Positions 11,099 through 21,224 of a DNA stretch of 64,000 bases are shown here, piece after piece. The translations under genes and the position numbers were made by a program. This DNA is from Pediococcus acidilactici DSM 20284 (lineage in GTDB: Bacteria > Bacillota > Bacilli > Lactobacillales > Lactobacillaceae). The notes beneath the pieces are model-generated. The model saw nothing but the letters and a program-made list of their open reading frames with translations, had not been told where the DNA came from and made no database searches. The stretch spans positions 981,660-1,045,659 of the forward strand of contig NZ_GL397067.1 in NCBI RefSeq assembly GCF_000146325.1, written 5' to 3'. Positions within the stretch are counted from its first letter, which is position 1, and each line of letters begins with the position of its first letter.

Positions 11099-14000
11099 TC
11101 ACAGATATTCAGCTAATTTTTTAACGTAGCTCATTAGTTGCTCAAACCAATCTTGCTGCGTCATTTGCGGTTGAATAACTAACTTTATATGCATTTTATC
11201 ATTTGATTCCGCCACTGTCGCTCGTAGTTTAGTAACCGATAGCGCGGCAAAGACGTTTTCACCGCTGATCTTCTGGCTTGCCGCCGGAGTTAAGGTGATG
11301 AACAAGTTGCCATTTTTCCGCTCGATTTTTTCTACCTGCGCAGCATCCGCGTGTAATTTAAGCTCGGTAATTTGAATCAAGTTGGCAACTTCGGTTGGGT
11401 ATTCGCCAAACCGGTCAATCAAATCATCCACCACGTCCATCAAGCCATCAGTGGAATCAACTTGCCGAAGTCGTTTGTAAAATTCAATTTTTTGCTGTGA
11501 GTCTTCAATGTACGTACTTGGAAGAAAGGCTTCGATTTCCAAATCAATTTCACTATCAGAACGTTTGGGAACCTTCTTGCCCTGCTTTTGCTTAACTGCA
11601 TCAGCCAGCATTTGCGAATACAAGTCGTATCCAACCGAATCAATGAACCCGTGTTGCTGTTTACCAAGTAAGTTACCCGCACCCCGAATCGAAAGGTCTC
11701 GCATGGCAATTTTAAAGCCGGATCCCAATTCGGTGAAGTCTTTAATGGCTTCCAAGCGTTTTTCACCCAACTCAGTCAAAACTCGGTCCTTTTGGTAAAG
11801 GAAGTACGCGTACGCAACTCGAGAGGAGCGCCCAATTCGTCCCCGCAGTTGATAGAGTTGGGAAAGGCCCATGTGATCGGCGTTTTCTACAAATAGGGTA
11901 TTGGCATTGGGAATGTCGATGCCCGTTTCAATAATCGTGGTCGTTACCAGCACGTCGTATTCGCCCTCAATGAAATCAAACAAAATATCTTCTAATTGTT
12001 TTTCGGTCATTTGTCCGTGAATGTAGGCAACCCGTGCTTCGGGAACCAGTGCCTCAATTTGGGCAACCACCTTTTCAATGTCTTGCACCCGATTGTGCAA
12101 AAAGAATACCTGACCGTCCCGCCGGATTTCACGCATAATTCCTTCGCGGATAATCCCGGCATTTTCTTCAACCACGTAGGTTTGAATCGGGTAACGGTTG
12201 GTTGGCGGAGTTTCAATTACTGAAAGATCACGCACCCCAATCATTGACATGTTTAACGTGCGGGGAATTGGGGTAGCAGTGAGGGTGAGGACGTCCACTT
12301 GGGAACGCAAAGCTTTAATCCGTTCTTTATGTTTCACCCCGAAGCGTTGTTCCTCATCAATCACTAACAGGCCTAAGTCCTTAAAGTGAACGTCCTTTGA
12401 TAGCAGTCGGTGAGTGCCCACTACGATGTCAATGGTGCCGTCTTCCAGACCTGCTAAGGCTTCCTTAATTTGCGCGTTAGTTTGAAAACGAGACAGCATC
12501 GCGGTCGTAATTGGATAATCTCCAAAACGGTCGTTCATCGTGTCGAAATGTTGTTGCGCTAAAATTGTCGTCGGCACGAGAATCGCCACCTGCTTGCCAC
12601 CCTCAATTGCCTTAAAAGCAGCTCGCAAGGCAACTTCGGTCTTCCCATAACCTACGTCGCCAACTAGCAGTCGATCCATTGGCCGGGGCTTTTCCATGTC
12701 TTCCTTAACTTCCTTTATGGACCGCAATTGGTCAGGAGTTTCGGTGTAAGGAAAGTCATTTTCAAATTGTAATTGCAAATCGTCATCCGGCGGAAAGGCA
12801 AAACCCTTTTCGGCCTCCCGTTTGGCATATAGTTCAATTAAATCGTCCGCAATGTCTTCAATTTTAGAAGCAACGTGTTGCTTAGTCTTAGCCCAGTCGG
12901 ATCCGCCCAGTCGGTTGATCTTCGGGCGCTTGCCTTCCGCCGCCACGTATTTTTGAACTAAATTAAGCTGGGTAACCGGAATGAAAAGCTGTCCGCTGCC
13001 CTGGTATTGGATGGTGAGATAATCTTGGTGAACTCCATCAACTTCCATGGTGGTCATTCCCAAGTATTTACCAATCCCGTGATTGACGTGCACCACAAAA
13101 TCTCCGGGCTTTAACTCGGTATAACTTTTTAACCGTTCCGCATTTTCAATGTGCTGTTGGCGCGGCCGCTTTTTGCGAACTTTGGCAAACAGTTCCTTTT
13201 CAGTAAGCACCACCATTTTGGCGTCGGGCATTTCAAACCCTTGTGAAAAGGATTGCCCAATAATGTTGACTGCCCCGGTAACTATCCGATCTGCCTGCAC
13301 GGTTCGTGATTCGATTTCAAAATCACGCAACGTGCTGGCAATTTTACTTTGCCGCTCTTTAGAATTGGCAAAAATCAAGACGGTGGCGTGCCGGCTCATC
13401 CACCGTTCCACTTCGCCCTTTAAAACGGGCATTTGGCCAAAGAATTCCTGAACCGCTCTGGTAGTAATTTCCGTTAGTTGGTCAAACTTAAGCCGGCCCA
13501 TCCCCTTTTGAAACATCGATAAAAAGATTTGGGGCTGCTTTTTTTGCCGGATTAATTGGCGGATTTCTAAGCCTAACGGATCATTGTCTAACAAAACGTT
13601 GTTCTTTAACTGGTCGACAATCCAACTAGCCTCATTTTTTTGAATATCCAACTCCGCATCCAAAATCCGCGGGTAGTCGTCAACCACGAGCACCCCGTCA
13701 GCTAAATAATCGAGCAGCGAATTAGGCTTTGCGTAGAGTTGCTTAGTGTAGATAACGTCTTCTGGGATAATCTGGTGCTTTTGCCAGCGTTCCGTAACTT
13801 CCGCAATGTTTTGCTGTAAAAGTTCTTGGTTATCTTCATCCAGCCGTTTACGCGCTTGCTGAACTTGTTTTTGTAACTTAGCGATTCCTTGATGGAATTG
13901 TTCTTCAGTCACAATCAGATCCGTCGCCGGTAAAATTTTAGTCTGGGTAATATTTTCGATACTGCGTTGGTTATTTTGGTCGAAAGTTCGAAGTGAATCT

Positions 14001-14596
14001 ACCTCAACGTCAAAAAAGTCTACGCGCACCGGGACGTCCTGGTTAAGCGGAAAAATATCCACGATTGAACCGCGAACGGCAAATTCCGATTTCTTTTCTA
14101 CCTGTTCGACCCGTTGGTATCCCAGTTGGACTAGCTGTTGAATTAGCTGTTGCGGGTCGTATTCTTCCCCCACGCTAATTTCTAGCTGGGCCTGCTTAAC
14201 GTCTGCGGCCGCCGGGACCATTCGTCGAAAACCAGAAGCAGAGGTAACGTAAATTCCCCGTTGCTGATTGGCGAGGGCGTTTAAAAATCGCACCCGTGCC
14301 GTCCGGTAGTTGGGCGAACTGGTCGCCACCTCTGCCGCGATAATCTCTTCTGCCGGAAACCAGTAGGCCTGTAAGTCCAGTTGCCCTTCTGCTAACTCGT
14401 TATACAGTCGTTCCGCGTGTGCCAAGCTATCCGTTACCACTAAAATTGGTTGATTTTGTTTCTGTAATAACGCATTCAAAAACAATTGTTTGGCCGGTTC
14501 TAATAAACCGGTCACTAATTGACGGGTTTGCGCTCCTAAATTGCTAGTAACCTCAACAACTGCCTTGGTGTCTGCAAAAATTTTTTCAATATTCAT
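11099..14596 (-). CDS. mfd: Transcription-repair coupling factor Mfd
   Basis: Removes RNA polymerase stalled at DNA lesions and recruits UvrA. The 1165 residues hold the UvrB-like N-terminal module, the RNA-polymerase interaction domain (about 495-560, including GDFVVHVNHGIGKYLG), and a RecG-type translocase. The translocase shows Walker A GDVGYGKTE, a DEEQRFG box and the HGQMTEKQLE region. A C-terminal D7-type domain closes the protein. It follows pth by 10 bases and overlaps the next ribosome site, so this is one operon. Confidence 0.98.
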   Translation of the reverse strand: MNIEKIFADTKAVVEVTSNLGAQTRQLVTGLLEPAKQLFLNALLQKQNQPILVVTDSLAHAERLYNELAEGQLDLQAYWFPAEEIIAAEVATSSPNYRTARVRFLNALANQQRGIYVTSASGFRRMVPAAADVKQAQLEISVGEEYDPQQLIQQLVQLGYQRVEQVEKKSEFAVRGSIVDIFPLNQDVPVRVDFFDVEVDSLRTFDQNNQRSIENITQTKILPATDLIVTEEQFHQGIAKLQKQVQQARKRLDEDNQELLQQNIAEVTERWQKHQIIPEDVIYTKQLYAKPNSLLDYLADGVLVVDDYPRILDAELDIQKNEASWIVDQLKNNVLLDNDPLGLEIRQLIRQKKQPQIFLSMFQKGMGRLKFDQLTEITTRAVQEFFGQMPVLKGEVERWMSRHATVLIFANSKERQSKIASTLRDFEIESRTVQADRIVTGAVNIIGQSFSQGFEMPDAKMVVLTEKELFAKVRKKRPRQQHIENAERLKSYTELKPGDFVVHVNHGIGKYLGMTTMEVDGVHQDYLTIQYQGSGQLFIPVTQLNLVQKYVAAEGKRPKINRLGGSDWAKTKQHVASKIEDIADDLIELYAKREAEKGFAFPPDDDLQLQFENDFPYTETPDQLRSIKEVKEDMEKPRPMDRLLVGDVGYGKTEVALRAAFKAIEGGKQVAILVPTTILAQQHFDTMNDRFGDYPITTAMLSRFQTNAQIKEALAGLEDGTIDIVVGTHRLLSKDVHFKDLGLLVIDEEQRFGVKHKERIKALRSQVDVLTLTATPIPRTLNMSMIGVRDLSVIETPPTNRYPIQTYVVEENAGIIREGIMREIRRDGQVFFLHNRVQDIEKVVAQIEALVPEARVAYIHGQMTEKQLEDILFDFIEGEYDVLVTTTIIETGIDIPNANTLFVENADHMGLSQLYQLRGRIGRSSRVAYAYFLYQKDRVLTELGEKRLEAIKDFTELGSGFKIAMRDLSIRGAGNLLGKQQHGFIDSVGYDLYSQMLADAVKQKQGKKVPKRSDSEIDLEIEAFLPSTYIEDSQQKIEFYKRLRQVDSTDGLMDVVDDLIDRFGEYPTEVANLIQITELKLHADAAQVEKIERKNGNLFITLTPAASQKISGENVFAALSVTKLRATVAESNDKMHIKLVIQPQMTQQDWFEQLMSYVKKLAEYL

Positions 14597-14606
14597 ACTT
14601 GCCCCA

Positions 14607-15164
14607 CTAATTATATTGATTCATCAACTGACTAAATTCCGCGCCCGCTAGCCAGTCGTCGAGCGCCGCAATTGCGTTTTGTACGCCAATTTCAAAATCC
14701 GCTTTTTGTTCTTTAGTAAATCTTCCAAGCACATAATCCACCACTTTTTGGTGTGCTGGGTGTTCGATTCCCACCCGGAGCCGGCGAAACTTTTCGGTAC
14801 CTAAGTGGGCAATCAAACTCTTAATCCCGTTATGCCCGCCTGCCGAGCCCTTTTGCCGCAAACGAATTTTCCCCACCGGCATGTCCATGTCATCATAAAC
14901 CACGATCAAATCCGTTAATGCTAAGTCATAGTAGTCCATTAACGGACGCACCGCTCGCCCAGAATCGTTCATGTAGGTAGTTGGTTTCACTAATAAAACC
15001 TTTTCACCGTTTGAGAAAAATTCGCCAACCATGGCCTCGTGATGAATCTTAAAATGATCCACCCCATACTTTTTAGCTAGTGCGTCTACCACCATAAAGC
15101 CGGTGTTGTGCCGCGTTTGATCATATTCTTTTCCAATGTTTCCTAAACCAACAATCATTTTCAT
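14607..15164 (-). CDS. pth: Peptidyl-tRNA hydrolase
   Basis: Recycles peptidyl-tRNA that drops off the ribosome. The family start GLGNIGKEYDQTRHNTGF carries the catalytic His19 (RHNTGF), and the DDMDMPVGKIRLRQKGSAGG region follows. Length (185) is normal. A GAGG site lies 10 bases before ATG. First gene of the leftward operon with mfd. The promoter must lie between it and the divergent ldh, and a terminator-like hairpin sits in its leader. Confidence 0.96.
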   Translation of the reverse strand: MKMIVGLGNIGKEYDQTRHNTGFMVVDALAKKYGVDHFKIHHEAMVGEFFSNGEKVLLVKPTTYMNDSGRAVRPLMDYYDLALTDLIVVYDDMDMPVGKIRLRQKGSAGGHNGIKSLIAHLGTEKFRRLRVGIEHPAHQKVVDYVLGRFTKEQKADFEIGVQNAIAALDDWLAGAEFSQLMNQYN

Positions 15165-15183
15165 TATTTATCATCCTCATACG

Positions 15184-15217
15184 CAAAAATAGCTGAAAGG
15201 AATCCGCCCCTTCAGCT
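15184..15217 (-). promoter_or_regulatory. Terminator-like hairpin in the pth leader
   Basis: On the minus strand AGCTGAAGGGG...CCTTTCAGCT (one mismatch) is followed by ATTTTTG, just upstream of the pth ribosome site. As no minus-strand gene ends here, it could act as a leader attenuator or stop spurious transcription from the ldh side. Confidence 0.5.
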
Positions 15218-15348
15218 TGAGCTCGTTTTAAATAATCTTATCATATATCGCCACAAAAGCTTAGATATTACTTCTGTTCGCTCGGTAATTATTTTTGGCA
15301 AACTTATTTGTTTTCTGAAAATTAGGTCTCAACTTTCCCCTGTTAAAA

Positions 15349-15357
15349 TGCTATAAT
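15349..15357 (+). promoter_or_regulatory. Extended -10 promoter of ldh
   Basis: TGC-TATAAT, about 50 bases upstream of the chosen ldh start. No good -35 is present; the TG extension compensates. Confidence 0.75.
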
Positions 15358-15388
15358 ACTTTGGTGGACCAAATATATAATCTAATAA

Positions 15389-16378
<990 letters not shown>

Positions 16379-16396
16379 TCATTAAATTTATCAACG

Positions 16397-16425
16397 AAAG
16401 CACCGGTTGCAACCGGTGCTTTTTT
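16397..16425 (+). terminator. Terminator of ldh
   Basis: A near-perfect palindrome with arms AAAGCACCGGTT / AACCGGTGCTTT, followed by a T-run on the plus strand. Confidence 0.93.
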
Positions 16426-16550
16426 GTACCCTCTTTTTACGTCCCTTCCCCAAACAGCTTGTACTAAAATCAGTTAATTGTGCAAATATTGGTGTCAAAC
16501 CCAGATTTTTTTGTTAAGATTCGCATAGTAGACTTGATATATTCGAAATA

Positions 16551-16567
16551 TTACAGTAATGTTACAG
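16551..16567 (+). promoter_or_regulatory. TTACAG direct repeat before the L,D-transpeptidase
   Basis: TTACAG-TAATG-TTACAG, two hexamers with an 11-base period, about 45 bases upstream of the start codon. The period suits an OmpR-type response regulator. The 10-mer GTAATGTTAC recurs at the dlt promoter (51733-51746, minus strand). TTGATA-17-TAATGT can be read as a promoter overlapping it. The regulator is unknown. Confidence 0.4.
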
Positions 16568-16610
16568 AAGAAAGCAAAAGTAAAGAATTAAATCATCTGG
16601 GGGAAGTACT

Positions 16611-17984
16611 ATGCAACAACGCAAACATCAGCACCAGCAGCCACACCATTCTAAGATCGCCATCACAATCGGCGCGGTGGTTATCTTAGGGTTGGGCTAC
16701 GCTGGAATGGCCTACCATTATAAATCTAGTAGCACCTTCATGCCAAATACAACGGTAGCAGGTATTAACGTGGGCGGAAAAAACGCCACCCAAGCACAGC
16801 AACTAATTGAAAAGCACTTAAGCAACCAAAAATTAAATTTAACTGCTAACGGCAAAGTTGTTAAAAAAGTTAGCCTAGCTGACGCCGGACTTAACTCAAC
16901 CAGTCGGCAATCCATCACCAGCGCAATTAAGTCACAGAACCCTTGGACGTGGCCTCTTCAGTTAATGGACGTGGCTAACGCGGCTGACACTCCTAGTGTT
17001 AACCTTGATCAAGCGGGGACTAAAAAACTAAATGCTTACGCGCAGACTGCTGCCGACCAGCTGAACCAAAAGTTAAACTCCAGCACCAATTCAACTGGTC
17101 ACGTAGTTAGCCCTGAAATTTTGGCACAACAAATCCAGGCTAGCACGGCTAAAGGTGCTCACGAGCTAGATTTAAAGAACACCTATTACTCTAAGAAAAA
17201 CAACGCGGCCCAAGTCAAGTTGCAACGCATCCAGGCGGAAAACGAAAAAATCACTTACGATGTGAACGGCAACACCGTCGTAATTCCTCAAGCGACTCTG
17301 AAGAGTTGGCTTAAAGTTAAGACTGATGCTCAAGGTCAGCAAAAATTAAGCGTTGATCAATCTAAGGTGAAGGCTTATTTAGCAGATTTAAACCAAAAAT
17401 ACGCTACTTATGGTGCGGACGTGACCTTCAACAGTACTAAGCGCGGTACCCAAACCGTTAAAGATGGCATTTTTGGCTGGTCAATCAATACCACGGCCGA
17501 TGCGGCCAACTTGAGTACCAACATTCTCAAGGGTGCAAGTTTCACCCAGAAAGCCACCATCGTTGGCTCCGGACAGTCTTTGAAAAAGGGCGAACTCGGA
17601 ACCACGTACGTGGAAGTTGATAAAACTAACCAACACATGTGGTACTACAAAGATGGTAAACTACAAATTTCTACCGACGTGGTAACTGGAAAACCATCGG
17701 GTGGCAACACTACGCCTACGGGAGTCTTTTACGTTTGGAATAAACAGCGTAACGCAACGTTGCGTGGTAAAAATGACGATGGCTCCAACTATGCTTCACC
17801 CGTGAACTACTGGATGCCAATTGATTACACCGGAGTCGGTCTTCACGATGCTTCTTGGCAACCTAAATTTGGTGGCGATTGGTACAAGACCCATGGATCA
17901 CATGGTTGTGTCAACACCCCACCCGCAACGATGAAAAAATTATTCGAAGCTGTCCCAGTTGGAACTCCGGTAGTGGTATTCTAA
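16611..17984 (+). CDS. L,D-transpeptidase with YkuD domain
   Basis: Cell-surface enzyme that makes 3-3 peptidoglycan cross-links or anchors proteins. Residues 15-36 are a signal anchor. The middle (about 45-320) contains peptidoglycan-binding-like repeats as in Enterococcus Ldt(fm). The YkuD catalytic domain occupies 331-457 with the signature HGSHGCVN at 428-435 and the nucleophile Cys433. A GGGGGAAG site precedes ATG. It stands alone between ldh and the CBS-protein gene. Confidence 0.93.
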   Translation: MQQRKHQHQQPHHSKIAITIGAVVILGLGYAGMAYHYKSSSTFMPNTTVAGINVGGKNATQAQQLIEKHLSNQKLNLTANGKVVKKVSLADAGLNSTSRQSITSAIKSQNPWTWPLQLMDVANAADTPSVNLDQAGTKKLNAYAQTAADQLNQKLNSSTNSTGHVVSPEILAQQIQASTAKGAHELDLKNTYYSKKNNAAQVKLQRIQAENEKITYDVNGNTVVIPQATLKSWLKVKTDAQGQQKLSVDQSKVKAYLADLNQKYATYGADVTFNSTKRGTQTVKDGIFGWSINTTADAANLSTNILKGASFTQKATIVGSGQSLKKGELGTTYVEVDKTNQHMWYYKDGKLQISTDVVTGKPSGGNTTPTGVFYVWNKQRNATLRGKNDDGSNYASPVNYWMPIDYTGVGLHDASWQPKFGGDWYKTHGSHGCVNTPPATMKKLFEAVPVGTPVVVF

Positions 17985-18039
17985 CGTCTTAATCTATGCT
18001 ATTATTAAAAACAGATTAAGATATGGAGGGTAATCCATA

Positions 18040-18687
18040 ATGTTATTAAAATCAATGGTTAAACCCAAGCAACGCCTAACTACCGTTCAAGAAGATGCCA
18101 CGCTCGAAGAGGCACTTAAAATTTTAGAAGACTCAGGTTTTCGTTGCGTCCCCATTTTAGATAAAACGGGACGCCTCTTCCGCGGGAACATTTACAAAAT
18201 GCACATTTATCGGCACAAGTCGCGGGGCGGCTCAATGCAAGACCCGGTGACTAGTTTACTGAAAAACGCGACCAAGTACATTAACTTGAGTGCCGCGTTT
18301 TTCACCGTATTTTTTACCATCAAGGACTTGCCATACATTACCGTTTTAGACGATAATAACTATTTTTACGGAATCTTGACCCATGCCCGGCTATTAGACG
18401 CTCTTTCCCAATCTTGGAACACTAACGTAGGAAGTTACGTAATCACAGTGGTTTCTAGTGACGAACGTGGCGATTTAGCCACTAGTGCAAAGATCATTAC
18501 GAAGTACACCTCCATTGCGAGCGTCATTACTTTGGATTCCAACGAAGACGAATTAATTCACCGGACGCTATTTACTTTACCAGCGGGAGTTCCACCTAAA
18601 AAGTTGCAGCGTATTATTAGTAATCTAGAACGGAAAGGCTTTAAAGTTCCGGAAGTCGAAGATTTGCAGTCGCACCGCCTTGCTTAA
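18040..18687 (+). CDS. CBS-pair protein, candidate c-di-AMP-binding CbpA type
   Basis: Two CBS motifs are visible at about residues 8-65 and 80-130. A C-terminal alpha/beta region (140-205) follows that may be ACT-like. The 215-residue CBS-CBS-plus-tail layout resembles Listeria CbpA, a cyclic-di-AMP binder, while YkuL/CbpB proteins are shorter. Ligand is an inference. GGAGGG lies 9 bases before ATG. The gene begins 55 bases after the transpeptidase and could be cotranscribed with it. Confidence 0.65.
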   Translation: MLLKSMVKPKQRLTTVQEDATLEEALKILEDSGFRCVPILDKTGRLFRGNIYKMHIYRHKSRGGSMQDPVTSLLKNATKYINLSAAFFTVFFTIKDLPYITVLDDNNYFYGILTHARLLDALSQSWNTNVGSYVITVVSSDERGDLATSAKIITKYTSIASVITLDSNEDELIHRTLFTLPAGVPPKKLQRIISNLERKGFKVPEVEDLQSHRLA

Positions 18688-18704
18688 GTTTATAGGCATC
18701 AACT

Positions 18705-18798
18705 AAAAAAAGAGTGTGCCAAAATAAAAACGATTCATGAGGAAGTTTTACCTCATGAACCGTTTTTTGTTTAAAGACTTTTGTCACAGCCTCTTTTT
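18705..18798. terminator. Nested two-tier hairpin between convergent genes
   Basis: An inner hairpin (AACGATTCATGAGG / CCTCATGAACCGTT, 18729-18764, near perfect) sits inside an outer one (AAAAAGAG-TGTGcCAAAA / TTTTGTCACA-gcCTCTTTTT). A- and T-runs on both sides make it a bidirectional terminator for the CBS gene and mazF. The outer arms look like a repeat type common in Lactobacillales. Confidence 0.7.
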
Positions 18799-18832
18799 AA
18801 TTTACAACGACCATTGAATTTCCAATAGTCTT

Positions 18833-19195
18833 TTATGTATTCGCCACCAAGCCCAAACTAACTTTAAGGGCTTCGTTGACGAGTTTCATTTTTTGGCCGT
18901 CCAGACGGCCAATTCGATCATGTAGACGTTGTTTATCAATTGTTCGAATCTGTTCCATTAAGATTACCGAAGCCCGTGGATTACCGGCTTCGCCTGCACG
19001 AATGGCAACGTGGGTGGGCATCTTCGGTTTAGTAATTCTAGTCGTAATGGCTGCAATGATTACCGTCGGACTGTAGTGATTCCCAACGTTATTTTGAATC
19101 ACTAAAACCGGACGCATTCCCCCTTGTTCAGAACCAACAACTGGTGACAAGTCTGCATAGAACAAATCGCCGCGTTTTACCTTGGATTCGTCCAC
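18833..19195 (-). CDS. mazF: MazF-type mRNA endoribonuclease toxin
   Basis: PemK/MazF-family toxin (EndoA homologue) that cuts mRNA at short sites. The fold is complete in 120 residues: KRGDLFYADLSPVVGSEQGG at the N-terminus, RPVLVIQNN, the strand AAITTRITK, and RASVILMEQIRTIDK with the catalytic Arg/Thr region. The start is GTG with GGGGTGG 4 bases upstream. It is 28 bases behind its antitoxin gene and ends the acpS-alr-mazE-mazF operon, the same arrangement as in B. subtilis. Confidence 0.95.
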   Translation of the reverse strand: MDESKVKRGDLFYADLSPVVGSEQGGMRPVLVIQNNVGNHYSPTVIIAAITTRITKPKMPTHVAIRAGEAGNPRASVILMEQIRTIDKQRLHDRIGRLDGQKMKLVNEALKVSLGLVANT

Positions 19196-19223
19196 AGTGC
19201 CACCCCATATTCAATCTATTAAT

Positions 19224-19472
19224 TTAATCACTACTTAACACGTTAAATACGTGTTCTTCACAAGCCGCCTCGCAGGACGTAAAATCCTGGGTAATCTTGG
19301 CGTTAATGTCCGCCATTTGTTGGTAGCCCGCCTTTAAGAGCTCCAAATGTTCTGCAGCATGACGCTCAAAAAAAGCATGAATCAACTGGTCACTTACCCC
19401 AGTGGGTTCAACTTCAAACATTTCACAATAAATCTCTTTTTCAACAGATATATCCCTTAGTTGATTACTCAT
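19224..19472 (-). CDS. mazE: Divergent MazE/EndoAI-type antitoxin
   Basis: The C-terminal half, from LLKAGYQQMADINAKI to the end, aligns by eye with the toxin-binding tail of B. subtilis EndoAI (RRGYMEMAKINLNIS). The N-terminal half should be a ribbon-helix-helix DNA-binding domain, but the usual basic strand KISLP is replaced by the acidic RDISVEKEIYCEMFEVEP. It has 82 residues against about 93 in EndoAI. Two cysteines (CEAACEE) sit near the end. Position directly before mazF supports the call. DNA binding may be altered or lost. Confidence 0.8.
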   Translation of the reverse strand: MSNQLRDISVEKEIYCEMFEVEPTGVSDQLIHAFFERHAAEHLELLKAGYQQMADINAKITQDFTSCEAACEEHVFNVLSSD

Positions 19473-19526
19473 TAGGCTCGCTCTCCTGTATTCCTGATTA
19501 TTACTTTCATTCTACCATCAATGAAA

Positions 19527-20654
19527 TTATTTTACTATATCATTATTCTTATAGACCCGCGGGAGCCGCTCCGTAAAGCCACATGTGATTTCATAATTAA
19601 TTGTTCCAACATAATCAGCAATGTCCGTCATGCTAATACTTTTCCCTTGCGATTGCCCCGCTAAAATTACCGGGGTCCCCGCCGGATATTCATGCGGAAG
19701 GCGAATCATTAACTGGTCCATGCAAACACGGCCCACGATTTCACAAAAATGCCCGTCAACTAACACATGGAACCCTTGTAAACAGCGTGGATACCCATCG
19801 GCATAGCCAATTGGAATCGTCCCAATCCATTCGTCTTGTTCAGCAGTGTAAGTTGCTCCATAGCTTACCGAACGCCCCTTTTTCAACAGCTTAGAAAATG
19901 AAAGCCGGGACTCTAACGTCATGGCTGGCTGCAAATCATAAGGAGGTTCCAAAACGGTTCCGGACGGATTCATTCCATAAATCCCGACCCCAAACCGAAT
20001 CAAGTTACCGTTGCAAGCTGCGTGCCACAGACTAGTAGCCGTATTAGAAACGTGAACGTAGCGAGGCTTTTCTGGCAAAGTGTCCACTAATTTATGAAAA
20101 CGGTCCACTTGGAGATTGAAATAAGTGGGATCCTTTTCATCCGCGGTTGCAAAGTGTGTAAATACACCTTCAAAAACAAAACGCGGATCTTTGATGAGCA
20201 ATTTCGCCGCCTGGTTAAGACCGTCTGACTCTTGAAAACCAATCCGTCCCATTCCAGTGTCTAATGCTAAATGAACCTTTAACGGATGTTCTGCCGTTAA
20301 CTGGGGAGCCGCCTTAGTCAACCACTCCACGTCTCCCACGGTCAAAGAAACGTTCTTTTCAGCAGCCAAGGCCGCCCACTTTACGTTAGTGATTCCTAAA
20401 ACTAAGATTGGTTCGGCAAAGCCCGCCTCTCGTAGAGTCAGTGCCTCGTCTAAAATTGCCACGCAAAAACCAGTGGCGCCCGCTTGTTCAGTATACCGGG
20501 CCACCGGAATCAAACCATGACCGTACGCATCCGCCTTGATCACGGCAAATAACTCGCTTTGATGATCTAAACGTTCAATTTCCTTTTTTACATTTTGCCG
20601 AATTGCCGCCGCATCGACTACTAGTCGACTTGCGCGATGCCATCCTTCAACCAT
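19527..20654 (-). CDS. alr: Alanine racemase
   Basis: PLP enzyme producing D-alanine for peptidoglycan and for D-alanylation of teichoic acid by the dlt operon found later in the window. The PLP lysine is Lys40 in [11 protein letters not shown]. The second catalytic residue, Tyr, lies in [13 protein letters not shown]. Length (375) is normal. GGGGGATTAACA precedes ATG. It starts 2 bases after acpS ends, so the two are coupled; the MazEF pair follows. Confidence 0.97.
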   Translation of the reverse strand: MVEGWHRASRLVVDAAAIRQNVKKEIERLDHQSELFAVIKADAYGHGLIPVARYTEQAGATGFCVAILDEALTLREAGFAEPILVLGITNVKWAALAAEKNVSLTVGDVEWLTKAAPQLTAEHPLKVHLALDTGMGRIGFQESDGLNQAAKLLIKDPRFVFEGVFTHFATADEKDPTYFNLQVDRFHKLVDTLPEKPRYVHVSNTATSLWHAACNGNLIRFGVGIYGMNPSGTVLEPPYDLQPAMTLESRLSFSKLLKKGRSVSYGATYTAEQDEWIGTIPIGYADGYPRCLQGFHVLVDGHFCEIVGRVCMDQLMIRLPHEYPAGTPVILAGQSQGKSISMTDIADYVGTINYEITCGFTERLPRVYKNNDIVK

Positions 20655-20656
20655 TG

Positions 20657-21010
20657 TTAATCCCCCTCTAAGATTACCTGTGTTACGACATGGTGTTTTG
20701 AATGCGAAATCGACACGTGCGCAACTCCTGCAAACGGGTGGTTGCTAATTACTGGTCGACCGTTGTCGTCATACTCAACTTCAATATCTTGAAAATTAAG
20801 CTTTTTCCCTAATCCCGTACCGTATGCTTTACTATAGGATTCTTTAACTGAAAAATGGCCAGCTAAAAATTCGTACGCTCGCTGACCGCTCTTACCTGCC
20901 AATTCGGCTTGTTCTTTATCTGTTAACACTTTCTTGATAAAAGACGTTGGATTGTGTAACGCTTTAAATCGATCAATGTTGGTAATGTCGATGCCAATTC
21001 CGTAAATCAT
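20657..21010 (-). CDS. acpS: Holo-acyl-carrier-protein synthase
   Basis: Transfers phosphopantetheine from CoA to acyl carrier protein, and possibly to DltC encoded later in this window. The signature [15 protein letters not shown] opens the protein and the magnesium-binding [10 protein letters not shown] follows. I chose the ATG at 21010 (117 residues) because GGGAGG lies 6 bases upstream and the family begins here; 20 more codons upstream are open but unlike the family. First gene of acpS-alr-mazE-mazF. Confidence 0.95.
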   Translation of the reverse strand: MIYGIGIDITNIDRFKALHNPTSFIKKVLTDKEQAELAGKSGQRAYEFLAGHFSVKESYSKAYGTGLGKKLNFQDIEVEYDDNGRPVISNHPFAGVAHVSISHSKHHVVTQVILEGD

Positions 21011-21171
21011 GTGTATCCTCCCATTGTCGTCATTTATTGTATCAAACTTACCTTTGAAAAAACATCCCATCTTAAGCCCATCATGGCAAGCTTTACATAC
21101 TAACCGGCTTTTTCAACTACCCCCACTAGCCCTAAGCTAAATTGGTAAAGTTTTTCTAAAACTGTGAAAAC

Positions 21172-21209
21172 AAAAAATGAGGCCTGAAATCAAAGCTCCA
21201 GTAACCTCA
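21172..21209 (-). terminator. Terminator of cshA
   Basis: TGAGG...CCTCA stem with an inner CTG/CAG, followed by a T-run on the minus strand, 15 bases past the cshA stop. Confidence 0.7.
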
Positions 21210-21224
21210 CTAAATGTTTAAACT

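Noticed and set aside
18833-19472. Recently acquired toxin-antitoxin module
   Set aside because: mazEF here follows acpS-alr as in B. subtilis, so it is a core locus rather than a mobile cassette.
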